From Paragonimus westermani (Eukaryota > Platyhelminthes > Trematoda > Plagiorchiida > Troglotrematidae), in the NCBI GenBank assembly GCA_008508345.1, contig QNGE01000929.1, forward strand, positions 144,192 to 208,191: a stretch of DNA of 64,000 nt. Direction: 5' to 3'. This document shows positions 1 to 11,145 of this stretch, piece after piece (the stretch's first letter is position 1; each line of letters begins with the position of its first letter). The notes under the pieces are model-generated. The model saw only the letters and a program-made list of their open reading frames with translations. It did no database searches and was not told the origin of the DNA. The translations under genes were made by a program, and so were the position numbers.

Positions 1-1540
1 TGACCGGAATCAACCAGATGTTTCGTGATGGTGCTCTCCGCAGTTTCAAGTTTGGCAACTGCAAGTCGTTTCAGAATATGGTTTAAGATTTGAGAACTCA
101 CCGTAAGGCACTGTTAAGCGGAAGGATAAACTTGATGAGCTCCTGGTACTTTTCGGTTTACGGGTCGATAAGTCATAAGTCTTTGAATGCCTTCGTAAAC
201 AATACCAAAGCACAACACACTTTTGGCTAGGCAGGATGTGATCCAGGTGACAGGGTGAAATGTGGCTTATCGTTTGAGAAGTGTGTCATGTGTTGGCAGG
301 AAATAGACATAGGAGAAGAAAAGTATGATTGTTTACTTGAAAACTGGTAAGTTTGTGTGTATGAGCAACATACAGTATCGAATCTCGGGATGGATGAAAA
401 GAGAACTTGACCCATTTCGACGATATTTAGTAAGAGAATTGTAGCAGAGTTGCCACCGGTGCAAGATCAGGTAAATGCTACCGAAACTAAGTACAATGGA
501 ATATAAAAACCAGAGGTGCGACGTGGAACAAATGAACATAAGACAAATCACAGATGAATAGCAGAATGCCAAAAGGTTGTGTAATGTAAACCGCCCGTGT
601 TGTCTCGCATTAATTATGGGTAGTCAAAAAGCAAGTCAGATGATCCGAGAGACTGCAGAGCTCGGATGAACTTGGTTAACTGGCGTGCGTAAGATGCATC
701 GTTGATAGTTCCGTGCACTTGAAATCCAGCTGAACCATTTTAAACTGGCCATTCAAACAGTAATGGCCAGGATCAGAAATGCGAGGTAAGAAAATAGCTG
801 AATTTAGACCAAAGCGTTTGACGTACTATGATAATCTTCGATGGTTTCCAAATTCTAACATTCCCGTCAAGTGGGAGATGTTTTCCTGATCTGCCTTAAC
901 GAATGGATGTATCTTGAATTTGAAACCCGTGCACCTCATTAACTGGAAAGTTGGTGTACCAGCGTGGAAAATGTGGAGTAAATTCGATGGTATGTAGTAC
1001 ACTTTCTACTAGCTCGGTTACTATGAGCCACAGTCTTTCTGACTGAGGTAACACAACAACCTAATTAATAACTGTGTTAAAACATTCTGGTAACTGTTTT
1101 GCATCCAACATGGAGCTTTTGTGGACACTGGGCTTCTTACACGACAGTTGCAAGGATACATTAAAGACGTTCTCACGTTCATTCCTCCAAAGTCTGCATT
1201 GCAAACTGACAAATAAATAATTTGAAAAGTTATTCTTTCAGGAACGTTTTCTATCGGGCTCTGATTTATCAAGGATGCGGATGACAGAGAGAAAAGAGCA
1301 AGAGCACAATACAGATAGTCTCTCAACAGAAAACGATACAACTCAAAATGTTCAAATAAGCTGCGCGTGTTCAAATGTGATTGAACTAAATTCGAAGCCG
1401 CTACAACTGGTCACTCGGCATAACGGTATGCGCCAAACAACTGGTTTCCAATGTCACAACAAAAGTTAACTGTTGAAACACAAAGCACCTCTGCTAACAA
1501 AAATAGGAACGCATCAAGTATTGCAAATGTGCAAACGGAC
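1..1540. other. Left edge, no feature recognised
   Basis: No splice-supported open frame, retroelement motif or RNA gene was seen here. It probably belongs to an intron of the minus-strand C2CD3-like gene, whose C-terminal exons are expected further left. Confidence 0.5.
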
Positions 1541-2004
1541 CTACATATAGCACGCAAGACAATGCAATCTAAGCCAACCGATCAATTGGCAGATGCCCGC
1601 CTGTGGTTCAATTGACGGAGATGACAGGCTGGTCGGAGGCGACTGAGGATGACTCCCATGACTTGATTTTGGCCCTCTTGGCATAATCAAGAATAAGGCA
1701 AGTGATGTGAATGGTAGTGCTGGTCGTTCCGTAGAAGCTAGTACCAGATGTACCGATTGGCGGACAATATGGATGGAGACTAACTGACCAGGGCGCTCAA
1801 CTCGCTGTGGAATAAAGTAGGGGTAGTTAGATAATAAGCAGTTTTGCATAAGGCCTCTCGCATCGGATGGAATCAGCGCGTAAGCAACGAGAATGTGAGA
1901 AAGCGAGTAATTCCCGGTGAACTCCAAGCGAGTTCCTTTGTTCAATCTTTGAGTTTGCGCTTGCACTGCATTGAAGATGCACAGCTTGCTGATCCCGTAT
2001 CCGA
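1541..2004 (-). CDS. C2CD3: C2CD3-like gene, probable exon L (start of a third C2 region); 3' border unresolved
   Basis: An open minus-strand segment with an acceptor (CGTGTATCAG/TC) that continues exon K in phase (G/TC = Val). 'SLSHILVAYALIPSDARGL' resembles human 'LLLHVLLMVPDGKDF', the opening strand of the next C2 domain. The frame stays open to 1,541, but a possible donor CCTG/GTCAGT lies near 1,790, and the residues beyond do not clearly match the family. The given end is the end of the open frame, not a confirmed splice site. Further exons would lie left of the window. Confidence 0.5.
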
Positions 2005-3493
2005 CTGATACACGGACCGAGGAGAGCACGTAATAATCCGGCGCAGAGAACCGAAGTCAACCAATAATCAGCTAGCTAGTGAAGATTCGGTTGATCTTCT
2101 CGTTCAGTGTTAGTACAAGACAAGAATACGACTAATAACAGTAGTGCCTAAATTCGATTCCAGCTAGAACATGTGACTGGCAACAACACCATGATCTAGC
2201 CTTGCTGATGAGCGATTTGCCCTAAGCAGAAGCACTTCTGATTGAACTGGACAGAAAAAACACAGCTGCCGGGCAAACCAAGCAACAGCAAGTGCAAAAA
2301 GATGCCGTCAAGAACACATTTTAGTGTAGCAAAAAAACAGTAATTGGCAGACCAGAGAACGTCACATCATCTCTGTCTTCAAAGACAGTCTCGGATGTTG
2401 TACAATCAGGAAAGTCAGTTCTGCACTTTCCTACGACTGCTACGATGTACTTGTAAACGTCGTCCACAAGCGCAACCGATATTGAAGAGTATATCAGTTT
2501 TGGTATGGAGAGTGTCTTCGAACAGCGGGAACACTCACAGGTAAGAAGATAAGTCAGTGGGACAGTGTGACTTTATGCCCATTCCCTGTGAAAGTCGACT
2601 GGCGCTCATGAAGTATATCAACACCAGATATCCGTTTCCAAAGGCTTGCCAACCAGACGAAGTGTGTAAATGATGGGACCTTACGAAAAACAGAGTTCGA
2701 GTAGCCGAAGCAGCTGAAGCATTTTCGGGTTTGCCAACTCGACGTAGGGAACTAGCAGTCGAAGAGTTCTATCGAGACTAATGTAGGCGAAAGCGAATAT
2801 CTTTGAGGATACAAGCATTCGGCTTTTAATCGTATTCCGTACGTAGTGAATCGCATTCTTAAAGTTCAGACAATCCCACCCCTGTGTAATGCCCTCGCGT
2901 TGGTGCTTCCTTTCATGCCATTCGTAATCACGTTTGCCACTGAAGTAACCGCTCTCATTCCATCAAAGAGAGTCGCTTAAACTGGCTACACGCATGACCG
3001 ACTTTGTAACAGCCGACTGATAGAAGAAACTCACAACTGTGGTCCATTGTTTCTAAAATGTTTGTACAGGTTTTGAAAAGCGCATTAATATGCACTATCA
3101 AACATCGCTTTTTGCAGTGCTGGCTAGAGGGGAACATGAAGCAAACAGAACCACATAGGATGGAAGAAGAAAGATCCGCATTTCAATTTCTTGGCCTCTT
3201 GGAAGGAAAATATACTGTCGGAATGCATTGTGCTAAATGGTACAGATCGTTTGAGGAATCTTCGTAGTCATTACATGAAAAACCAGGTAGTTATGGCCAT
3301 CAGATTCATTTCAAAGATATCCACCCTTCTAAGTGAGAATGTTTTTGGTCATGCATCAATATTACAAATGGGTTATGAATATGGGTTTCAATTTCCAAAT
3401 TGAATTTAGTATCCACAAAAAAGTGTCAGTTTATGAGATCGACACACGGTATTTGATAGGTAGCGGGGTGGACGATTAGCAAATCACTGTCAC
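2005..3493. other. Intron between exons K and L, no feature recognised
   Basis: Only short open frames on both strands, none with splice or domain support. Confidence 0.5.
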
Positions 3494-3703
3494 CGTTACG
3501 AAACACAGTACTACGGTCGTGTACAAACGTACGGCTATCCGTTGGAGAGTCAGACATCCATAAAGGTTCCAACTTCAACTCTATACGAGCATACAGCACT
3601 GGACTAGCACCGGGTTCACGTTCCAGATTGGAGATCTCCGTACCGGATGAGAGCAAAGGGACAAACATTCGTACCAAGTTATTGGACCGCCAATGCTTTT
3701 TGG
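3494..3703 (-). CDS. C2CD3: C2CD3-like gene, exon K (second C2 domain, second half)
   Basis: The acceptor CTGTCTTAG/CC is in phase with exon J. The first residues, 'KKHWRSNNLVRMFV', match human 'IEHWWNSNLTFQIYV' at the core of the second C2 domain. 'ARIELKLEPL' then parallels the closing strand 'LKVTMELI'. The likely donor is GTAACG/GTGACA, leaving one base, but other donors inside the open frame are possible, so the 3' border is less sure than the 5' border. Confidence 0.75.
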
Positions 3704-5365
3704 CTAAGACAGCAGTGCGAACGTCTTCTAAGGCCAATTGGTTTAGACATATGAGCTGGAATGTGAACAGGGGATTGAAGCAAACGAGATTCATGATCAA
3801 CAGAAATGTTCTGGAGAGTCAGAACAACGAAACGAATGAACAGCAAATACGCCAGCCCCAAAGGACAAATATTTACGCATGTTATTAACGGGCACAGTCA
3901 CAAGGTTATTTTGCTTATTGATTAAACGGGAGATGTAGGAGGTGAGCGGTGAATAAACAGGATTACAGAAAGGATCAGAACTACAGTGAATTCCACTAGT
4001 ACACACTGTCAGCTCACTGAATGCCTCTTCGTTTCCAAACATTACGCTTAGCAAGTAAACATGACTTAGACAGAAAACGTTCTGATTGTCTTAGCAAAAG
4101 TATCATCTTCATGAGCGCTACCGATAACACGAGCAATTTATGGAGATGCACAACTCAAACAATCACGCGAGAAAAGAGAAAAAACCGGGCTATGTACAAA
4201 AATAAGATGTAAGGGAAAGAAACTGATCCGCACAATTCCATGTACTGAATTAAATGCTAAAAATCTAGAAGTTTAAAATAAACAATCGGCAACTGTAAGA
4301 TGACTACCGTCCTTGTGGTTCAAAGCTCTCAGACAGCTTCATCAAACCGCAGGTTCGAAGATGTAAGTACACTTGGCTTATAATGGCACAAATTGATGGG
4401 ACTTTGATTTTTGTGACGTTCACGAACAACTGACCAGCAGTCTACGAGAATAGGAACACTGTGAAAGGGTAGAGTGCTAGAAGTAAGAAAGTAGAACGGT
4501 AAACAAGGACCCGAGCCACAGTCGTTAGGAATGAATGAAAACGAATGACGCAAAATACGATACATACATTAACTGCTAGACAATAAGAACAGCAATGCGA
4601 CAAATTTGGGCTCTCTGTGGTTGGACATCGATAAGGAATATCTCCAAATCTGATAGATCACCCGTATGTTTCTCTGTGCACAGGTCAGTTCCTATGTATG
4701 ATAATTTGGCTGGTTAATGCGGAAGGCGACTTTTGCAAGATGTTCACGGTTCTCTTGAATGCTACGTGGCACAAGGTTTATCCTTAACACCAGTTGATAA
4801 GTTGCTGAAAATACCGTAGAAACGGTGGATAAAACTGTGATTAAAAACCGTAGAGCAAAACACAATATGATCCCAGAAATGAAGCACCTGAGTACCCTCG
4901 TGTGGACCGCTTTGAAAACTCACATTTACACACTGCAAGGGACTTGGATAAAAGGTTTATGAGAATGCGAGAGCTGTGACTAATTGTGAACCATGTTCAA
5001 TTTATGGTAAGCAAAAGTCTGGTGACCAAACATACAGTTGGGTCTCACACAAAACGCATAGCCGAAATCATATTGCTAAGGAAACAAGAAGCAGTCTATG
5101 GGGTTCTAAACTTATATGCATGCGATTGTGAAAGACCGGACCAACAACAATCAGGAAACACCATGAAAAAATCTCATCAGAAGTACGCTGATTCGAGGAA
5201 CTGCAATCATTTGTCTACTCAATGGTCAATGAGTAGGGGAGTTAACGAGCTGTAACGGCAGTTGGACCATGCTGAACTGTCATTCTGTCCGACTTGATCG
5301 ATTCACTTTATACAGAAGCCCTTCGCATGAGAGTATGTACGACGCTTTCACGAATGACTAAACAC
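3704..5365. other. Intron between exons J and K
   Basis: Apart from a short SINE-tail piece near 4,945 nothing is recognisable. Confidence 0.5.
4945..4992 (+). repeat. Short SINE-tail fragment
   Basis: 'GTTTATGAGAATGCGAGAGC' followed by TGTGACTAATTGTG resembles the SINE tail at 18,733-18,765. Only about 45 bp are recognisable. Confidence 0.35.
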
Positions 5366-5700
5366 TGATCCAAGCTGCCATTGGTGTGAGACGTACTCGT
5401 GGTGTAAGTTGCGTCGCTGTGTTTTCAGGTCTCCATGTAGGGGGTAGAGTGAACACAGAAAATCGGACATGTCGTTCAGTCAGTCTGTTATCCAAAGGAT
5501 GCAATTCCACAAAGGCCACCGGATGACCAGACGCTCCGTGTGCGAACCGAACGGTGCGCGGTCCGCCCTTACCGACAAATTCGGGAACCAATTGGTCCGT
5601 CCTAGAGCGACGGTCACGATGGAACAACAAACTGGTTGTTAAACTCGTCTGATGACTGTTTGTTGCCGTGGATAAGGGCACTGAAACGTCCAGACGGAAC
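5366..5700 (-). CDS. C2CD3: C2CD3-like gene, exon J (second C2 domain, first half)
   Basis: The acceptor is GTCCGCACAG/G and the first base completes the Arg codon of exon I. The encoded 'FRLDVSVPL' aligns with human 'FFVEYHFPV', and 'RHVRFSVFTLPP' with human 'VVKFQQRFVFPV'. The frame is open for 111 codons to a donor at ATCA/GTGTTT. An earlier and stronger donor GTCG/GTAAGG ends at 5,573. Both leave one base, so both splice in frame to exon K; they differ by 69 codons. I prefer the longer form because the second alignment block lies in the extra part. Confidence 0.68.
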
Positions 5701-6829
5701 CTGTGCGGACAACAGGCGGGTATGCTTGATAGCACGGCAAACAAGAATTTACACACGAATGGAAATTGATTACAACATATCTTTTTGAACCTCTCCAACA
5801 AAAATGATGCTTGCTCAAGAAAAGTTTAATGAAAGGAACAATCAATAGTATTGCGTCTCTAGACAACGGACGAATAACGATTTTGGGAATCGTAACACAC
5901 CATTGTCCAATACACTACCTCAATGAACAAATTCAGTTTCCTTTTCGACCGCACGTTGCAGTAAACGGTGAAACACAATGTTTACTCAAAACAAACATGC
6001 TTAGAGAAACTGGGAAGTGCCCAGTAAGATCTTACCAGGAACTTGCGCACACTTGTGGTAAACAGTAGAAGTGCAGGGTAACCAACATGTTCACAGAGAC
6101 TGATATCAGACGAATCCCACTCACAGTAACCAACACGGTACAAAGGAATGCGGCATTGATGAACGAAACTCCAGTTCAGCGTCTCTTCCCTAAAAGTGAC
6201 AGCTGGGAAAAACCTTCTGAGTACAAAAGTTGCGAATAAATACGTGCGGTGCTCAACTTATAGCAAATGAAAGCCCGTGTAATTACTAATGTTCACAAAT
6301 CGGATAAGCAACGAAACTACACGTCCAGATAGCAACATACGGGATCCAATTAGCGATGTGCCCGGTCATCTATGTAGCTGTATAACTCGAGTCATAAGAC
6401 CCGTGTCCGACCGCCGATGCAGTGATGCCCGTAGGCAATTAGAACTTTGCATCCCAAGTCGGGTGCTGTTTGCTGATTATCCCGCAGTGCAGTACACCCT
6501 GCCATACTGTGTACTACGATATGGGTTGTTCGGCCTCGAAGTGTCACATTCATCTGTAATACCACAGTGAGTTTAACGTTTCATAACGAAATCACAGGCT
6601 GTTGACTGGATCGGTATCAGCAGTGATGGAGATATAGAAAATTAAATTGGGGATCAAATCCCTAAAAGCAAAAAAGCATTAGTCAATATAGGTTATCCAA
6701 CACTACAGAGACGTATCTCTGGAACTTATGGTTAGCGAAAACAAAATTACTGTGGGAAAGCTGTCAGCCTACTGGTACCTGGCAGCTTAGACTACAAGAC
6801 ATAAGTGTCTTCAAATATTCCACCGCTGA

Positions 6830-7015
6830 CATCAGCGTTCAATTGTTGGTATCGAATAGCATCAATGAGTAAGATTTTGAAAACGGCCGCGAGTTTCGGG
6901 CGAAGTGCCTTGCCGAGTCTTAAAGGACACAGGCTGAAATGGTTTGGACATTCACTAAGCGTCTGTTGTGCCGAAAATTGTTCACCAATGCCGCAGCCAA
7001 CGAACGTACCCCACA
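6830..7015 (+). pseudogene. RTE-type LINE 3' coding relic
   Basis: 'FNCWYRIASM' followed at the expected distance by 'KGHRLKWFGHSLS' resembles the 'F...CLR.I..I' and 'HRLRWLGHVLRM' blocks at the C-terminal end of RTE-type reverse transcriptases common in flatworms. The downstream part is not recognisable. It lies inside the intron between exons I and J. Confidence 0.55.
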
Positions 7016-8492
7016 GAGTGCTGGAACTGTGAACAGGCACAGTTAGATGAAAATATCTACCAAACGTCGTCGCTCGTCCTTCACACAGCGCTCCAGTGAC
7101 TCACAGCCCCTGTGTTCCTTTTATGTATGTGTCTCATGTTGCTGTTCTCCCCTTTTCATTATTTTTGTGCCGCAGAAGTCTTTTACATCGTAATTTGGTT
7201 GGTTGATGTATACAGACGTTCCATATACATGTAAGTATGCATTACATATATGATAGTGTGGGTTGAGAAGTTAAAATCAGGTTCGGTGATGTGAATACTG
7301 TTGTTGTTGAATGTTGTGAAAGCTTTGTCATAAGGACATCATCTTACAGTCATTTTCAACCAGCTGGTTTGATTGTTCGTAAATAGTAGGCACACTGGCG
7401 TTACACGTTTATCGTTAAACATCAGGGCTTTGTTAGAAATCAGGTATCAACTATGCTCTTTATTGTACTAGTAAACGAGATTTTGTTGCTCCCTCTGTGG
7501 GTGTAACGTAGGGTAAAATTTAATGCATTGTTGTCGCTTGTGTGTATGAGGATGCTGGTGATAATGGCGTCGACGAACAACGGGGTGGTGATCGAAATTG
7601 TCGCCGTCAGATTTCCGTCAGAATTTTTCTCAACCTCAACGGTCGCTCCGAACAGAGGCTTCGACTGCGTGCGAGCTACGTTGCTCAATCATTGTAAACT
7701 GTAGCATTTCATTGCGTCAGTTATACATTTGAAACCGAAGCCTATCCATATGCACACTAACGTGTTACATCGACACCCTTACAACGGGCCAAATTAATAT
7801 GCGAATGAGCGGAAGAAATAATGTTTCACAGTTGGGAGATTGTATCAATCTTAGGGACTAACACAGATCACATCAAAAAGTCGTTGAACTCACTAAGCAC
7901 ATACTTGTACAAATGAAATGAAACATCGACAATCAGGCTACATTGAACTATGGTCTGAAGTATGTGTGTTTAACGTAGTAGCACACAGCAGAATTTGGGT
8001 GCAAAAACGCGGTCCACACAAAAGCATGCATTACTCATGAGGTCTGCTGAGCACTAATCAAAGCTTAATCTAACATAATGAATTGCGTCAGCAAAATTGA
8101 TCAAAATCAGGTATGTAACAGCCATATGTGGATATGTCAACATTTCACATTTGGCTTTCATTAGATTGAAGACCGAACGCCAGTGGTGTAACGCAGTCAT
8201 AATGAAAATTATCAGAGCTTTCATAAGGCAAAACGATTTGTGCAAGGTGGGACAACGGATCGCACGTGAAGGGCTCGCCGTTTTCAGTTTGCTCAAGTCT
8301 AGACAGTTAGAACACTCACGGCAGCGACAGGTGGAACCTAGAACCACGTGATCGTTAAACGGCGCCGTCGTCTGGGCTTCAATAAAGTCCTGCCCGAGAG
8401 AGGTCAACGATGACTACAGCAACAATAAATCATTGTGAATTGCAACGAATCATAACGTAATCATTCTGCTGGTCCAGATCTGTCCGTCTAAC

Positions 8493-8802
8493 CTGATTTC
8501 CTCTCTTCGGCCTGAACTGCATTTTCTTGGGGAGGCGGAACGCGAACGGACACGCTTAGTCCTAGATCGGCTTGAGCTGCGACTTTTCGGAGGTGGACTC
8601 GGACTGGTCCAATTGTTTTGCGGTCTAAGAGTTTTGTTCAAAACAACCTGGGAATTCAAACTGACCACGTTTGGTCCTGATCGGTGGTCTGAGGCCATCA
8701 GCTGGCGTTCCTCAGCCGCTCGCAATGCGCGAAGGCAATCCAAGGTCACTTGCAAGTCAGAAACGAACAGGTTCGCCCCACGCAGAACACTTCCTTCAGA
8801 AC
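8493..8802 (-). CDS. C2CD3: C2CD3-like gene, exon I (RS-rich linker before the second C2 domain)
   Basis: A 310-bp exon starting with two bases (G/GT = Gly with exon H) and ending with two bases at ATCAG/GTTAGA. It encodes 'LFVSDLQVTLDCLRALRAAE' and then a basic arginine/serine-rich tract ('RSSSRSRTKR', 'RVRSRSASPR') preceding 'EEIR'. Joined to exon J this gives 'EEIRFRLDVSVPL', parallel to human 'KRTFFVEYHFPV' at the start of the second C2 domain. The acceptor (CATCGTATAG) is weaker than the others. The RS-like tract is unusual and may be lineage-specific. Confidence 0.7.
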
Positions 8803-8847
8803 CTATACGATGATAATACTCAACAGATAGTTTGGTGCAGAAACTAC

Positions 8848-8871
8848 ACACACATATATATATATATATAA
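8848..8871. repeat. (CA/TA)n microsatellite
   Basis: ACACACACATATATATATAT type dinucleotide run just upstream of exon I, in its intron. Short, unremarkable. Confidence 0.85.
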
Positions 8872-9639
8872 ACAAGGACTACTCTGATTGACTTACAGTA
8901 CGAAAACAATCGTGTTACACCTCTTGATAACACTGAGCAGTCCAAAGTAACTTCAATACACAAATCATGAAGAAACAAGCAGAATGATTTAGGGTTAGTA
9001 CAAGCAACCATCTCCAAGGGAGAAACAGGAAAACGAGTGGAGTACCTCTCAATCTAGACCACTCAAATCGTCACACACGAAAACCTATTTTTTGTAATAC
9101 TAGGTCAAAGAAATACACCTATCATCATTATCGACAGAAGTACATTAAAAGCCTGTGCTGAGACCTCAAAATATATTATAAATAGAAAGGACACTCAAGT
9201 TTTTAAAAGTAAACTAGAAATAAGTGGAATTGAGTAGATAAGGACCATACATTCAACACTAAAGTGTCAACATTTAGCAAGCCAACAACCCAGCTGTAAA
9301 TCAGAATAAGATGGTGCTTGCAAGTCATACTCGAATAGGCTCTCACAACTCCTCGCAAATTCAGACGGGTAGGGTGACCTTACCAAACAAAGAGGCCGTC
9401 AACATTCTTGAGTGCGTCCGGTACCAACTCCACCGAACCAGTACTTACATACAGTAACAGTAACACAGATATAACGGATACCATAACTTTCACATCACAC
9501 ACCGTGTTCCAAAGCTATCAACACTGCGTCCCCAGCTTTTGATCTCATTTCTCCTCTAGTACGAAAGTGATGTGCTAAAATACTGTCAAGACCACTCTTT
9601 GAAATTCCTTGCCCATCTCTCAGAGAAAGCAACCTTCCC

Positions 9640-10140
9640 AAAGCGAGGAAAATCTACATAGCGTCATACATCTCTAAAAATGATTATTACGAAGCAACTG
9701 CTAATTACAGGCCAATTGCATTAGGGTTTTGTGCGTCAAAGTTCTCGGAGAGTTTGACTGATGACCAGTCACGTAAACAATTCACTCGATTTGCAATGTT
9801 GCCTGATATCTGACAAGGGTTTCGAGAGGGATTCTCGTTTGTTACACATTTTCCCTGCTGTTCTTGAGTATAAAACTAGGGCGGTTTTTGTAAGCGAACC
9901 AGTTGATTTGTTTCTTTCAGGCTTCTCTAGGGTTTTCGGGCAAGCACACCAGTTAGCACTCTGCGTGAGTCTTCGTTGGTATGATCTAGACAATCCGCTA
10001 CTCTTGTGGCTCACCGATTATGCCCGAGGTCATCAGTTTAATAGCAAAGTGAACTGAGCTTATACATGTTGGTACTGTGTGATCAGCTGTGTGCCAAAAG
10101 GGTTCATTACTGTCTGTCAAAACGGAGGCTATCCACCTGG
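9640..10140 (+). pseudogene. CR1/Jockey-type LINE reverse transcriptase relic
   Basis: Three reverse transcriptase blocks in order, separated by frameshifts: 'EATANYRPIALGFCASKFSE' (consensus 'NYRPISL...SKI.E'), then 'DKGFERDS' and 'DLFLSGFSRVFGQAHQL' (consensus 'GF..G.S', 'DFSKAFD.V.H'), then 'DLDNPLLLWLTDYARG' (consensus 'G....LL.WL.D.L.G'), and finally 'SCVPKGFITVC' (consensus 'SGVPQGS.LGP'). Catalytic Asp residues are lost or altered. It lies in the intron between exons H and I, opposite in strand to the gene. Confidence 0.75.
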
Positions 10141-10531
10141 GAAATTAGACGATAAGTCAGCGAGTGTTCGGAAGAAGATTGATGTTCAAATAGAACACTT
10201 CCGTGAGATATTGTAGCTCGCATTTCTGAAACCGTTATCGTTTGATTATCTGAGATTAACACATTATGATCTGAAGCACTGATTGACTATTATTATGATG
10301 GCCAAATGGGTGAAAATTCAGCTGGTTAAATAATAAACTTCGAGAACATTCAACTGAGTCTGAAAACCATTCTAAGGTTGATTGTGTAAAACCTGTACAA
10401 AAAGCTATTACGACTGGTTGACTGCAAGTACTGTAGAAGACGGTTCAAAAATTCAAAATGATTTTCTTTCCCCCAACAAGTCCAGTATAGTAGTAAGAAG
10501 ATAGAAACTGAGGGAAGAGAGTAACACTAAC

Positions 10532-10670
10532 CAGGGTCAAAATCTGTTAAACCTGACTGACGGCCACGTGGTGAAGACGGTATGTTCAAGTCCTTTTGTT
10601 CTGTGGGCACGGACTGTTGAAATCTTGGATTATACCTTGTGACAGTGACCACTGGTGGGTCTTTTGGGTC
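10532..10670 (-). CDS. C2CD3: C2CD3-like gene, exon H
   Basis: A 139-bp exon directly after exon G across a 150-bp intron. The acceptor is TTTATTTCAG/GAC in phase 0, matching exon G. The donor CCCTG/GTTAGT leaves one base, and reading on past it hits a stop within one codon, which supports a splice there. It encodes a proline- and serine-rich linker beginning 'DPKDPPVVTVTRYNPRF'. No specific domain is visible. Confidence 0.68.
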
Positions 10671-10820
10671 CTGAAATAAAAGAATGGAGAACAAGTGTAG
10701 CTAGTTCTAATTCATGTAATAACCGAAACCCCCAGGAATACAACATCCAAGAGTACAACGATGACCGTTTTAAAGATTGAACCACAAACTCAAGCAATAA
10801 CTTGTAAGCGAACCACTCAC

Positions 10821-11145
10821 AGAGGATTGGAAAAATAATTCTTCTACCAACTGATTATCTCGCGCAATGAACTGAATAGGACTGTCTCGGTCGGATACAT
10901 CAAGCAGAGCGAAATCCCCGACGGCATCACCATCCAGATGTGCAAAGTGTGTGCTCCGATCTGGTGGAAAGATGAGCCGGTTGACGGAATGGATTGTCGG
11001 ATCTGGCTCATGATGGTTCAGCAGATGTTCGACCAGATTCAGTTGATTGGACTTGACTAGCAACTGGTCCGATTCAACCGTTTTCAACAGAGGCTGAGGG
11101 TCGAGTTGATCGAGCGTAGCTTGCAACTCAGGGTTGGAAGGTGAT
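10821..11145 (-). CDS. C2CD3: C2CD3-like gene, exon G
   Basis: A 325-bp exon with acceptor CCATGCAG/A and a near-perfect donor TCCTCT/GTGAGT. The first base completes the codon left by exon F (AA/A = Lys), and the exon ends in phase 0. It encodes about 108 residues with good coding character, including 'RDNQLVEELFFQSS', which parallels human 'YDQSLLENLFYTAP'. This places it in the middle linker between the first and second C2 domains. No retroelement similarity is seen. Confidence 0.72.

Noticed and set aside
7440..7688. 82-codon minus-strand open frame with protein-like composition, between exons I and J
   Set aside because: Exons I and J join in phase without it, and I could not match it to the family with any confidence.
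8054..8407. Minus-strand open frame with a Cys cluster (CRCRECSNC)
   Set aside because: No splice phase that fits between exons I and J, and no recognisable domain.
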